The translations under genes were made by a program, and so were the position numbers. From a virus, in the IMG/VR virus record IMGVR_UViG_3300049491_000216, positions 1 through 36,966 of that record: a DNA stretch of 36,966 bases, one strand, 5' to 3'. This document shows, piece by piece, positions 30,580-36,942 of the stretch (position 1 is the first letter of the stretch; each line of letters opens with the position of its first letter). Under the pieces are notes generated by a model, which was given only the letters and a program-made list of their open reading frames with translations, did not search any database and was not told the origin of the DNA.

Positions 30580-31502
30580 GTCAGCAACCCCCATGCTGTC
30601 GCCGCCACTCTCGGAACTTGTCCATTCCCAAGGGCTTTAAGTCGGTCCACCCGAGCGGCCACCCCATAAGCCACTCGACCCACGTCGGGTTCAGAGAACC
30701 AACCTCCCCCGCTCGGATCATGTCGCCGGGGATTCCGGATCTCGTCCCTTGGCTTTTCGGAAGCGATGCCTGCTTCGCATCGTTCGCTGTCGGCGTCGCC
30801 CACTGCTTTACCGCCGTCGCCAACCCGTCGCCGCTCTTCGCGCTCAAGCCCGCCTTGTTGTAGTTCCCGTCCACGGTCGGCGTCGGCCAACGCTTCGGCG
30901 CAATTTCCGTTACATTCTGCCCGACGCGCCCTTTCTTCCATCCGCGCACCGCTTTCGTCAGCGTCAAGTGACTGCCCGGCGTCTGCGCTCCATCCCGTTC
31001 GTTCGCCGCCGGCGTCGGCCACAATCCATATCCGTTCCCGTCGATGGGGCGCACCAACGTCGGCAGCACTGACGACTCCCCATCTTGCATGGAACCCCAT
31101 CTCGGCCAAGTCTCCGAGTACGCGGTCGAGTCCTCGAGAAGTGAGTGCTGGCGAGTTTTCCACGAACGCGAATCGGGGTCGTACTTCGCGAATGATCCGG
31201 GCCATCTCCACCCAGAGGCCGGAGCGGGCACCGTCGAGTCCACCGCCTTTGCCGGCCACGCTGATGTCCTGGCAGGGAAACCCGCCCGATACCACGTCAA
31301 CAATGCCTCGCCATGGCCGTCCGTCAAAGGTGCGAACGTCATCCCAAATCGGGAAGGGCGGGAGAATGCCGTCATTCTGTCGGGCGACAAGTACGCTTGC
31401 GGCGTAAGGGTCGAACTCGACGGCGCAGACGGTTTGCCAGCCGAGGAGGTGGCCGCCGAGTATTCCGCCGCCAGCGCCCGCGAATAAAGCCAGCTCATGC
31501 AT
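30519..31502 (-). CDS. dcm: C5-cytosine DNA methyltransferase (Dcm family)
   Basis: A 327-residue enzyme that adds a methyl group to carbon 5 of cytosine using SAM, probably protecting phage DNA from restriction. Motifs in order: I FAGAGG (residues 7-12), II VEFDPYAA, IV GFPCQ with catalytic Cys77, VI ENS (115-117), VIII HRRERIW, a variable target-recognition region with repeated ADAD-type stretches, and the late LKALGNGQVPRVAATAW motif. The preferred start is ATG 31502, overlapping the upstream stop by 8 bases; ATG 31514 is possible. Almost the whole gene is also open in the +1 frame (see the 30581-31498 entry). Confidence 0.9.
   Translation of the reverse strand: MHELALFAGAGGGILGGHLLGWQTVCAVEFDPYAASVLVARQNDGILPPFPIWDDVRTFDGRPWRGIVDVVSGGFPCQDISVAGKGGGLDGARSGLWVEMARIIREVRPRFAFVENSPALTSRGLDRVLGDLAEMGFHARWGVVSAADVGAPHRRERIWIVADAGGERTGWSADAGQSLDADESGARMEERARRAECNGNCAEALADADRGRELQQGGLEREERRRVGDGGKAVGDADSERCEAGIASEKPRDEIRNPRRHDPSGGGWFSEPDVGRVAYGVAARVDRLKALGNGQVPRVAATAWGLLTCPGTSTTPNAAARPTPRPP
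30581..31498 (-). CDS. Overprinted protein in the +1 frame of dcm (candidate)
   Basis: A 305-residue frame on the same strand as dcm, covering nearly all of it. It starts at ATG 31498, whose ATGA overlaps the upstream stop, and ends 1 base before the next gene, so it tiles the operon better than dcm itself. The protein reads like a real phage family I recall: GEALLTWYRAGFPARTS, SWKTRQHSL, SETWPRWGSMQDGE, three WPTP/WATP repeats, and LNPTWVEWLMGWPLGWTDL near the end. Its FPARTS and WPTP motifs are the +1 reading of dcm's FPCQ and ADAG motifs. ATG 31375 is an alternative start. Function unknown; translation is unproven. Confidence 0.6.
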   Translation of the reverse strand: MSWLYSRALAAEYSAATSSAGKPSAPSSSTLTPQAYLSPDRMTAFSRPSRFGMTFAPLTDGHGEALLTWYRAGFPARTSAWPAKAVDSTVPAPASGWRWPGSFAKYDPDSRSWKTRQHSLLEDSTAYSETWPRWGSMQDGESSVLPTLVRPIDGNGYGLWPTPAANERDGAQTPGSHLTLTKAVRGWKKGRVGQNVTEIAPKRWPTPTVDGNYNKAGLSAKSGDGLATAVKQWATPTANDAKQASLPKSQGTRSGIPGDMIRAGEVGSLNPTWVEWLMGWPLGWTDLKPLGMDKFREWRRQHGGC

Positions 31503-31845
31503 TCTCGACGTCATACTCGCGCGACTCCTGCGCTTCGGACCAGTCCTCGTCACCGGCGGCGACGCAGCGGGCGCGAGCCTCTTCCATTTGAAAGTAGAAG
31601 CGATCCGCGCGCTCTTCAAGTCTCCGGTACTCGGTGGACTGGCGGCGAATCGTCAGTACCATTGCAGGGCTGAGATTCATCGCGCGCCCTTCGTCCGCAA
31701 TCCATCGCTTTTCATCTCCGACCGCCCTCGCCCACTCCGCGAAGGCGTGCTCGTACTCGTCGCGAAGTTCGAGGATCTCGCTGCGCTCGTTCGCGTCGCC
31801 GAGGATGGCTGCGACTGTTGCGGAGATCTGTTCGGCGTAGGTCAT
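31495..31845 (-). CDS. Helical acidic protein upstream of dcm
   Basis: A 116-residue protein, strongly helical and charged (ERSEILELRDEYEHAFAEWA, then RRLEERADRFYFQMEEARAR), likely a coiled coil. Its TGA at 31497-31495 overlaps the ATG codons of both dcm (31502) and the overprinted frame (31498). The start overlaps the previous stop. No enzyme motif; it could be a partner of the methyltransferase products. Confidence 0.65.
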   Translation of the reverse strand: MTYAEQISATVAAILGDANERSEILELRDEYEHAFAEWARAVGDEKRWIADEGRAMNLSPAMVLTIRRQSTEYRRLEERADRFYFQMEEARARCVAAGDEDWSEAQESREYDVENA

Positions 31846-31982
31846 TGCGTCTGTTCCTCTTTCAGCATGCGATCAATCTCCGCGACCTGCTCCAGCCAGT
31901 AGTCGCGGAACTTGCTCCAGTCCGCGATGGCGGCGTATTCGGCCCGCTGAAGTTCTAGGTCGTGGCGTTGGGCGGCGGTCAT
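31842..31982 (-). CDS. 46-residue helical protein
   Basis: A short protein starting MTAAQRHDLELQRAEYAAI and ending KEEQTQ, entirely helical. ATG 31982 lies 10 bases after the upstream stop; an in-frame ATG at 32030 would extend into the upstream gene with shadow-like sequence. The stop overlaps the next start. Function unknown. Confidence 0.55.
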   Translation of the reverse strand: MTAAQRHDLELQRAEYAAIADWSKFRDYWLEQVAEIDRMLKEEQTQ

Positions 31983-31992
31983 GGCGGCAGAC

Positions 31993-32187
31993 TTAGATGC
32001 GCTCGGCGTTGAGCGCGGCCTGCTCTGCAAACCCGCGCAATTGCCCGGACGTGTACCCGTTCACTTTCTTGCGTGTCCGGACCGCTTTGTCGGCCATCTT
32101 TGCGAGGGCTTCCGAGTTCTTGCGGTGAAGCGCGCGCACCTGTTCCTCTGTGCATCCGAACCGCTCGGCAATCTCGGCGGCGGTCAT
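31993..32187 (-). CDS. Small HTH-like protein
   Basis: A 64-residue basic protein from ATG 32187, which overlaps the upstream stop (ATGA). Its N-terminus, TAAEIAERFGCTEEQVRALH, looks like a helix-turn-helix, and the rest is basic (KAVRTRKKVNGYTSGQLRGF). It may bind DNA and regulate early genes. The long open frame upstream is shadow. Confidence 0.6.
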   Translation of the reverse strand: MTAAEIAERFGCTEEQVRALHRKNSEALAKMADKAVRTRKKVNGYTSGQLRGFAEQAALNAERI

Positions 32188-32504
32188 GCTGACACCTGTT
32201 CGGAAGCCCAATCGACCGCCGCGTTGTGCTGCGTGATGGGGAACATGTTCAGGATCGTGACCGCGCCGCACAGTTGCGCATCCTTGCCGGCATGCACCAA
32301 CCATGAAGTCTTCATGGCGTTGCGCACGACGTAGATTTGGCGACCGTCTTTCGTCGTCCCGACGTATCCGGAATCAATCACGGGGCCGGCGGCCGACAGT
32401 TTCAGCAACTGTTCGCGCCAATACGCCTGCTTTGGCCCGGGCGTGTTCGCGAGTTCGCCAGCGATTGACAACATCTCGGCTTGGTTCTGTCCGACTGTTT
32501 TCAT
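32184..32504 (-). CDS. First gene of the leftward operon, unknown
   Basis: A 106-residue protein starting MKTVGQNQAEMLSIAGELA and containing KDGRQIYVVRNAMKTSWLVH. ATG 32504 has GGGAGA about 9 bases upstream and lies about 30 bases after the predicted leftward start of transcription. Being first, it is expected to be made earliest in infection. No domain recognised. Confidence 0.65.
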   Translation of the reverse strand: MKTVGQNQAEMLSIAGELANTPGPKQAYWREQLLKLSAAGPVIDSGYVGTTKDGRQIYVVRNAMKTSWLVHAGKDAQLCGAVTILNMFPITQHNAAVDWASEQVSA

Positions 32505-32541
32505 GTTCTCGTTCTCCCGTTGTTGCGTTGTCGATGGCTTA

Positions 32542-32570
32542 ATCGTCTCAAGTATCGCTTACCATGTCAA
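32542..32570 (-). promoter_or_regulatory. Leftward early promoter (pL-like)
   Basis: On the minus strand a perfect -35 TTGACA (32570-32565), a 17-bp spacer and a weak -10 GACGAT (32547-32542) precede the leftward operon, whose first ATG is at 32504. One operator-like repeat lies within the spacer, so a repressor bound there would block the promoter. Confidence 0.6.
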
Positions 32571-32613
32571 GCTATAATTTGCGCTTGCGTTAAAAATAAT
32601 CGTCGCTTACCAT
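32556..32613. promoter_or_regulatory. Operator-like direct repeat CGCTTACCAT and rightward -10
   Basis: CGCTTACCAT occurs at 32556-32565 (inside the leftward promoter) and again at 32604-32613 (just before the Cro-like start), exactly 48 bp apart. A perfect -10 TATAAT for rightward transcription lies between them (32573-32578), though its -35 is poor. This layout suggests binding sites for the Cro-like protein controlling both promoters. Confidence 0.55.
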
Positions 32614-32619
32614 TCCGGC

Positions 32620-32814
32620 ATGAACATCGACAAAATCTTGGACAAGGCCGGCGGACAAGCACACGTCGCGCGGGAGATAGGTGTAAGCCCGCAGGCGGTT
32701 CTGCAATGGCGCTTGAGGGGCAAGGTACCAGCCGAGCGCGTGCTCGCCTTGGAGCGCATCACAGGGGTGTCCAGAACGGTATGGCGGCCGGACATTTACC
32801 CGGCTGACGAATAG
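32620..32814 (+). CDS. Cro/YdaS-like transcription regulator
   Basis: A 64-residue protein with a helix-turn-helix: KILDKAGGQAHVAREIG, SPQAVLQWRLRGKVP, then RVLALERITGVSRTVWRPDIYP, the pattern of YdaS/Cro-type regulators. It would bind the repeats on its left and control the divergent early promoters. The start ATG 32620 has no good ribosome site, only a short leader. It is the only regulator of this kind in the window, and no CI-type partner is seen. Confidence 0.8.
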   Translation: MNIDKILDKAGGQAHVAREIGVSPQAVLQWRLRGKVPAERVLALERITGVSRTVWRPDIYPADE

Positions 32815-32882
32815 GGCGCCGTCGCAGTGCAACACGGACGATGCGCGATCCTCTCCTCCCGTTGGGCTACGGCCCGGCGTTC

Positions 32883-32918
32883 AACCCTCGAGGTCTCAGG
32901 CCTCGGGGGTTTTTCTTG
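32883..32918 (+). terminator. Rho-independent terminator after the Cro-like gene
   Basis: AACCCTCGAGG (32883-32893) pairs with CCTCGGGGGTT (32901-32911), an 11-bp stem with one G-T pair and a 7-base loop, followed by TTTCTTGTT. It is 69 bases after the regulator stop and only about 12 bases before the replication operon, comparable to lambda tR1. The 32815-32882 stretch holds no gene and I see no promoter there. Confidence 0.8.
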
Positions 32919-32929
32919 TTCGGGGTGAC

Positions 32930-33660
<731 letters not shown>

Positions 33661-33664
<4 letters not shown>

Positions 33665-34173
33665 CGAAAACCGAGTTTCACGACGTCACCCGCCGGCTTG
33701 TCGACCTGTCCGACGTGTTCGACAAGCGGCCGCCTGGCGAAGGCTCGCTGCGCATCTTCTGGGAAACGCTCGAGCATCTGCCGGTTGCGGATGTCCTGCT
33801 CACCCTTGTTGACTGGGCGAGAACGCGCCAGAAGTTCCCGACGCCGGCCGAAGTGTTCGCAATCGCAAACGAGCGCGCCACAGACCGCAGGGACGAGCGG
33901 GCCGCGTCTCTCGCGAATCAGGAGCGTACCGAGGTCGCGCAGTTCTTCCGCGGGAAGACTCCCGGAGGTCGGCAGGCCGTCACGCTGATTCGAGACGCGC
34001 TGCGCGCCAAGCTATCGGCGCCGTCCGACCCGAAGGCCTGGGCGCGAAACATCCTCGACCGCTACGTGGACGGCGAACTCGTGCCGTTCCTTTCCGTCGA
34101 GTACGCGTGCGAAGTGCTCGGCAAGTCTGTCGAGGACGTGAAGGCGCTGCGCACGGAAGGGGTCGCCGCATGA
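33661..34173 (+). CDS. Helicase-loader-like replication protein (P-like position)
   Basis: A 170-residue protein whose first 75 residues (VTRRLVDLSDVFDKRPPGEG, FWETLEHLPVADVLLTLVDW, FPTPAEVFAIANE) resemble the N-terminal helical domain of helicase-loader or G39P-like proteins. The rest is helical. It directly follows the DUF1376 gene (ATGA overlap), the arrangement of initiator then loader in many phages. No ATPase motif is present, so it would act as an adaptor delivering the host helicase. Long open frame upstream is shadow. Confidence 0.62.
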
Positions 34174-34370
34174 CGCCGCGCATGTACGTTCCGGCCGAGT
34201 GGCGCTGCACCCTGCCGCCCTCCAGCGAGACGGGGCGCCTGGGTGTGGGTTTCAATCTGGCCGATGGTGAGGTCATACGTCTGGAGTTGTCTCGGGCGAG
34301 CGCACGCAATTTGGCGGAATCGTTGGCGGAGTATTTGTCGACGATTGATGCCGAGAGCGAGGCCGCGTGA
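34170..34370 (+). CDS. Small unknown early protein
   Basis: A 66-residue protein from ATG 34170 (ATGA overlap). It is strand-rich then helical (RLGVGFNLADGEVIRLELSR, then NLAESLAEYLSTI). Its GTGA end overlaps the next gene. Function unknown. Confidence 0.6.
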   Translation: MTPRMYVPAEWRCTLPPSSETGRLGVGFNLADGEVIRLELSRASARNLAESLAEYLSTIDAESEAA

Positions 34371-34606
34371 GCACGCTCGGCGAAGACATCCTCAAGGCCT
34401 GCGAGCCCTTCAAGTACGGCTCGGGGCATACGTCCCACGACAGCATCGCTGCGAAGCCATGCGCGAGGCCTGGATGCGAAAAGCCGCGGCATGTCACCTA
34501 CTCGGGGACCATCAAGTCGTACTGCAAGGAATGCAGCGCGGAGGAGGACAGGAAATGGCGAGCGAAGAACCGGAGCAAGCGGGATTCCGAAAGGCGCGAC
34601 AAGTGA
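34367..34606 (+). CDS. Small zinc-binding-like protein
   Basis: A 79-residue protein from GTG 34367. Cysteines in CARPGCEKPR and YCKECSAEED fit a four-cysteine zinc site, followed by a very basic C-terminus (RKWRAKNRSKRDSERRDK), so nucleic acid binding is likely. It lies in the replication operon. Exact role unknown. Confidence 0.65.
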   Translation: MSTLGEDILKACEPFKYGSGHTSHDSIAAKPCARPGCEKPRHVTYSGTIKSYCKECSAEEDRKWRAKNRSKRDSERRDK

Positions 34607-34800
34607 CCATGCACCGCATCACCGTCACGTCGCCAACCGGAACGGTGCAGCTCGACGTGCCACCAGAAGCCGAGCGCGGCGGCATTCCGCTCGCGTGGGT
34701 GTCGCACGTCTACATCGGGGGCGCCAGTCGCTACCCGGCCGATCGATGGAAAGTCGCAACCCAGGGAAGGGGGAAAGCATGTCGCCAGAAGAAAGGCTAA
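34603..34800 (+). CDS. Small unknown early protein
   Basis: A 65-residue protein from GTG 34603 (GTGA overlap, AGG 8 bases upstream); ATG 34609 is an alternative two codons later. Strand-rich (RITVTSPTGTVQLDV, LAWVSHVYIGGASRY) with a basic tail. Function unknown. Confidence 0.55.
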   Translation: MTMHRITVTSPTGTVQLDVPPEAERGGIPLAWVSHVYIGGASRYPADRWKVATQGRGKACRQKKG

Positions 34801-34961
34801 ACCGCTCGCTCGGTCAGCGGGGGCGCTGGATCAAGCAGGAACTCGCGGAGATGGCAGAGGGCGCGCGGCTGAAGGTCGACGAGATCCTCGGGCTCAGGAA
34901 GCCGGGAGTTAGTACGCGCTTCGTGTGGAACGGCGTCAACCTCGACAGGCTGCCGTTTTGA
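34779..34961 (+). CDS. Small basic helical protein
   Basis: A 60-residue protein from ATG 34779 with a strong AAGGGGG ribosome site. It reads SPEERLNRSLGQRGRWIKQE, then LKVDEILGLRKPG and STRFVWNGVNLDRLPF. Possibly DNA-binding. Overlaps the previous gene by 22 bases. Function unknown. Confidence 0.58.
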   Translation: MSPEERLNRSLGQRGRWIKQELAEMAEGARLKVDEILGLRKPGVSTRFVWNGVNLDRLPF

Positions 34962-35140
34962 GCGCCTGGGCCGAGCCTGCAATCCGTGCCGCGTACTGGC
35001 TCCGCGAAATGAACGACTGCGCAGAGGAAAAGAAGCTGGAGGACGCTATCCAGGCGATCGAGAACGTCGAGATGCAACTCCGCATCTGTCGGGCTTCGAT
35101 CAATCGGGAGCGGGCGCAGGAAGGGCGGGAGCGCGCGTGA
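34958..35140 (+). CDS. Small unknown protein, probable TTG start
   Basis: A 60-residue protein from TTG 34958, which overlaps the previous stop (TTGA); ATG 34925 in the same frame lies inside the previous gene. Helical (AEPAIRAAYWLREMNDCAEE, DAIQAIENVEMQLRICRASI). Its stop overlaps the RuvC-like GTG. Function unknown. Confidence 0.5.
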   Translation: MSAWAEPAIRAAYWLREMNDCAEEKKLEDAIQAIENVEMQLRICRASINRERAQEGRERA

Positions 35141-35589
35141 ACATCCTCGCGATCGACCCGGGGACGACGGAAAGCGGCGTCGCCCGGTATGCAGGCGGCG
35201 TCGTTGTCGATTCTGGCGTCGTGCCGAATGCGGATCTCGTTTGGATTCTCCAGAACATGGGGCCGTCGAAATCCGTGCTCGCAATCGAATGGATAGAGTC
35301 CTACGGAATGCCTGTCGGTCGCGAGGTTTTCGAAACGGTGCGATGGATAGGCCGATTTCAGCAGGCGTGGCACGACCCGATCGGCGTTCTGTTCGTTCCG
35401 CGCCGAGAAGTGAAGCTCGCCCTATGCGGCAATGTCAGGGCGAAGGACGCGAATATCCGGCAAGCCCTCCTGGACCGCGTAGGAGCGCCCGGGACGAAGG
35501 CAAAGCCCGGGCCGACGTATGGGGTCAAGTCGCATGCGTGGAGCGCCCTGGCGGTCGCCGTGACGGTCGAGGCGAGGCGGCACGCATGA
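35137..35589 (+). CDS. RuvC-like Holliday junction resolvase
   Basis: A 150-residue endonuclease of the RuvC fold, used to resolve branched DNA before packaging. Motifs: AIDPGTTESG (Asp7), LAIEWIESYG (Glu51), KDANIRQAL (Asp104) and GVKSHAWSALAVAV, where a His (133) stands at the place that is Asp in classical RuvC. The length suits phage RuvC-like proteins. The start is GTG 35137, overlapping the previous stop. It lies between small replication-operon genes and the Q-like regulator. Confidence 0.82.
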   Translation: MNILAIDPGTTESGVARYAGGVVVDSGVVPNADLVWILQNMGPSKSVLAIEWIESYGMPVGREVFETVRWIGRFQQAWHDPIGVLFVPRREVKLALCGNVRAKDANIRQALLDRVGAPGTKAKPGPTYGVKSHAWSALAVAVTVEARRHA

Positions 35590-35780
35590 GCGCGGCCGAA
35601 CTCGTGCTCGTCGGACTGGCCGGAGCAATCGTCGGGGCGGCGGTTTTCTGGCTCGGCTATTTCTCGGGCAATCGCGCCGCAATGCAGGAAGCCGCCATGT
35701 ATTTCGACGATAGGCGAAACGAGTTCTTGTATTTCAAACGCGACAGCATCTGGATTCGTGACCGTCATGGCAATCCTTGA
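35586..35780 (+). CDS. Small single-span membrane protein
   Basis: A 64-residue protein from ATG 35586 (overlaps the RuvC-like stop). It has an N-terminal membrane segment (about residues 4-25, ELVLVGLAGAIVGAAVFWLG) and a charged soluble tail (YFDDRRNEFLYFKRDSIWIR). Overlaps the next small gene. Role unknown. Confidence 0.62.
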   Translation: MSAAELVLVGLAGAIVGAAVFWLGYFSGNRAAMQEAAMYFDDRRNEFLYFKRDSIWIRDRHGNP

Positions 35781-35853
35781 GGCCTACTTCATCGCAGGGC
35801 TCGGGCTGTCGTTCGTCATGCTCGTGGCGGATGGGATGGGGTGGTGGCCGTGA
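35767..35853 (+). CDS. 28-residue hydrophobic peptide
   Basis: From ATG 35767 to TGA 35851-35853. It reads MAILEAYFIAGLGLSFVMLV then a short tail ending in Trp-Trp-Pro. Mostly hydrophobic, so probably membrane-inserted. Its stop overlaps the GTG of the next gene, which argues for translation. Could serve mainly to couple expression. Confidence 0.45.
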   Translation: MAILEAYFIAGLGLSFVMLVADGMGWWP

Positions 35854-36296
35854 TCGAGTACGTACACCGCAGGCTGGCAGCATGGGGCGAGTGGTCCATG
35901 AGCAGGGCAGACGGGGGATACCTGGGTGGGGGGCAGTTCTCCTACAGGGAGCAGATACCAGGGGCGCCTAAGAGCGCAGAGGCGTTGTCCAAGATCCTTG
36001 CGAACTCACCCGCGCTCGAGATGGAGATGGGTGTGGCATGGCTGCTCAAGCATGAGCACGCGATCGGGCTGATGGTCATCGACTTCTACCGGGACGCTGT
36101 AGGAACGAAGGCCGAATCGCTTGCGCTGCAGCATGGGTGTGGGGAACGCATGCTCTGGTATCGGGTGGACAAGGCACATACCCTGCTGCTTGACTGGCTC
36201 ATGGGTCGGAGCATAGGCGAGCACGAGGCGGATCTGCTTGAGGCGTGGCAGGCTTACCTTGCCAAGACACCACGACTCGCAACGCAAACCGCTTGA
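35850..36296 (+). CDS. Q-like late gene regulator (antiterminator candidate)
   Basis: A 148-residue protein from GTG 35850 (GTGA overlap). The N-terminal RRLAAWGEWSMSRADGG stretch and the following helical region (MVIDFYRDAVGTKAES and HGCGERMLWYRVDKAHTLLL, a helix-turn-helix-like segment) resemble phage Q-type antiterminators and related late regulators. It is the last gene of the early rightward operon, as Q is in lambda. A promoter, palindrome and terminator directly follow, the substrate a Q protein would need. Family assignment is by pattern and position. Confidence 0.62.
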   Translation: MIEYVHRRLAAWGEWSMSRADGGYLGGGQFSYREQIPGAPKSAEALSKILANSPALEMEMGVAWLLKHEHAIGLMVIDFYRDAVGTKAESLALQHGCGERMLWYRVDKAHTLLLDWLMGRSIGEHEADLLEAWQAYLAKTPRLATQTA

Positions 36297-36322
36297 CACG
36301 CATTGCGGGGTTGTGCTGTGAT
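36293..36322 (+). promoter_or_regulatory. Candidate late promoter (pR'-like)
   Basis: A perfect -35 TTGACA (36293-36298), overlapping the Q-like gene's stop, an 18-bp spacer and a -10 TGTGAT (36317-36322, 4 of 6 consensus). Transcription would start near 36329 and meet the terminator at 36349, giving a very short leader, as at lambda pR'. Confidence 0.5.
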
Positions 36323-36330
36323 TCGTATAC

Positions 36331-36345
36331 CGTAGTATTACTACG
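36331..36345. promoter_or_regulatory. 15-bp perfect palindrome CGTAGTATTACTACG
   Basis: CGTAGTA and TACTACG are exact inverted repeats around one T, near the predicted late transcription start and just before the terminator. It may be a binding site for a late regulator or a pause element. Confidence 0.6.
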
Positions 36346-36348
36346 TCC

Positions 36349-36373
36349 AAACCCCGCCTTGTGCGGGGTTTTT
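36349..36373 (+). terminator. Strong Rho-independent terminator (tR'-like)
   Basis: AAACCCCGC (36349-36357) pairs perfectly with GCGGGGTTT (36363-36371) around a 5-base loop, followed by further T's. It would stop both the early operon and the candidate late promoter unless read through by an antiterminator. Confidence 0.85.
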
Positions 36374-36384
36374 GCGTTCGGGAT

Positions 36385-36942
36385 ATGACCAAACTCATTC
36401 CATTGCGTGGAAAGTGGGCGGTCGGGGAACATGCGTTCACGATAGTTGACGAGCAGGATTACCCGCGACTTTCGGCCTTCAAATGGAAGGCGAAATGGAA
36501 CGGCGCTAGGAACAACTGCTATGCGGTCCGCAACGTCAAGATCGGCGATTCATGGAAAACCATTCGCATGCATCGAGAAGTTCTGCGGCTCCGTGAATTC
36601 GACGGCACCGATGTTGACCATATCAATCACAATGCCCTAGACAATCGCAGGGAAAATCTGCGTACAGCAACTCGAAGCGAGAATATGCTGAATGCTAGGG
36701 TGCAATTGCACGAGGCGGATTGTGTCCAGTGCGGTATGCGCTTCAAGCGAGAGCGGACCACAACCATACCTTCCCTCTGCGTCGATTGTTCGAACGGATC
36801 ACATTCCACCTACTTGTTCGTGGATTGCGAAGGCTGTGGCGAGACGTTCGTGGACACATCAGGACAGGCACAGTTCTGTTCGGATGGCTGTCGGTTTGCG
36901 GTGCGTAGAGCACAACGAGTCTGCTATGTTGCGGCGCAATAG
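36385..36942 (+). CDS. HNH endonuclease with Cys-rich C-terminus
   Basis: A 185-residue homing-type endonuclease. Residues about 25-60 (YPRLSAFKWKAKWNGARNN) and the HNH core VDHINHNALDNRRENLRTAT are typical of free-standing phage HNH enzymes. The C-terminal half has four Cys pairs (CVQC, CVDC, CEGC, CSDGC) forming probable zinc ribbons for DNA binding. ATG 36385 is chosen because the GTG at 36361 lies inside the terminator hairpin; the ribosome site is weak. It lies between the late terminator and the terminase genes if the genome is circular, near where packaging sites usually are. Confidence 0.88.
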   Translation: MTKLIPLRGKWAVGEHAFTIVDEQDYPRLSAFKWKAKWNGARNNCYAVRNVKIGDSWKTIRMHREVLRLREFDGTDVDHINHNALDNRRENLRTATRSENMLNARVQLHEADCVQCGMRFKRERTTTIPSLCVDCSNGSHSTYLFVDCEGCGETFVDTSGQAQFCSDGCRFAVRRAQRVCYVAAQ

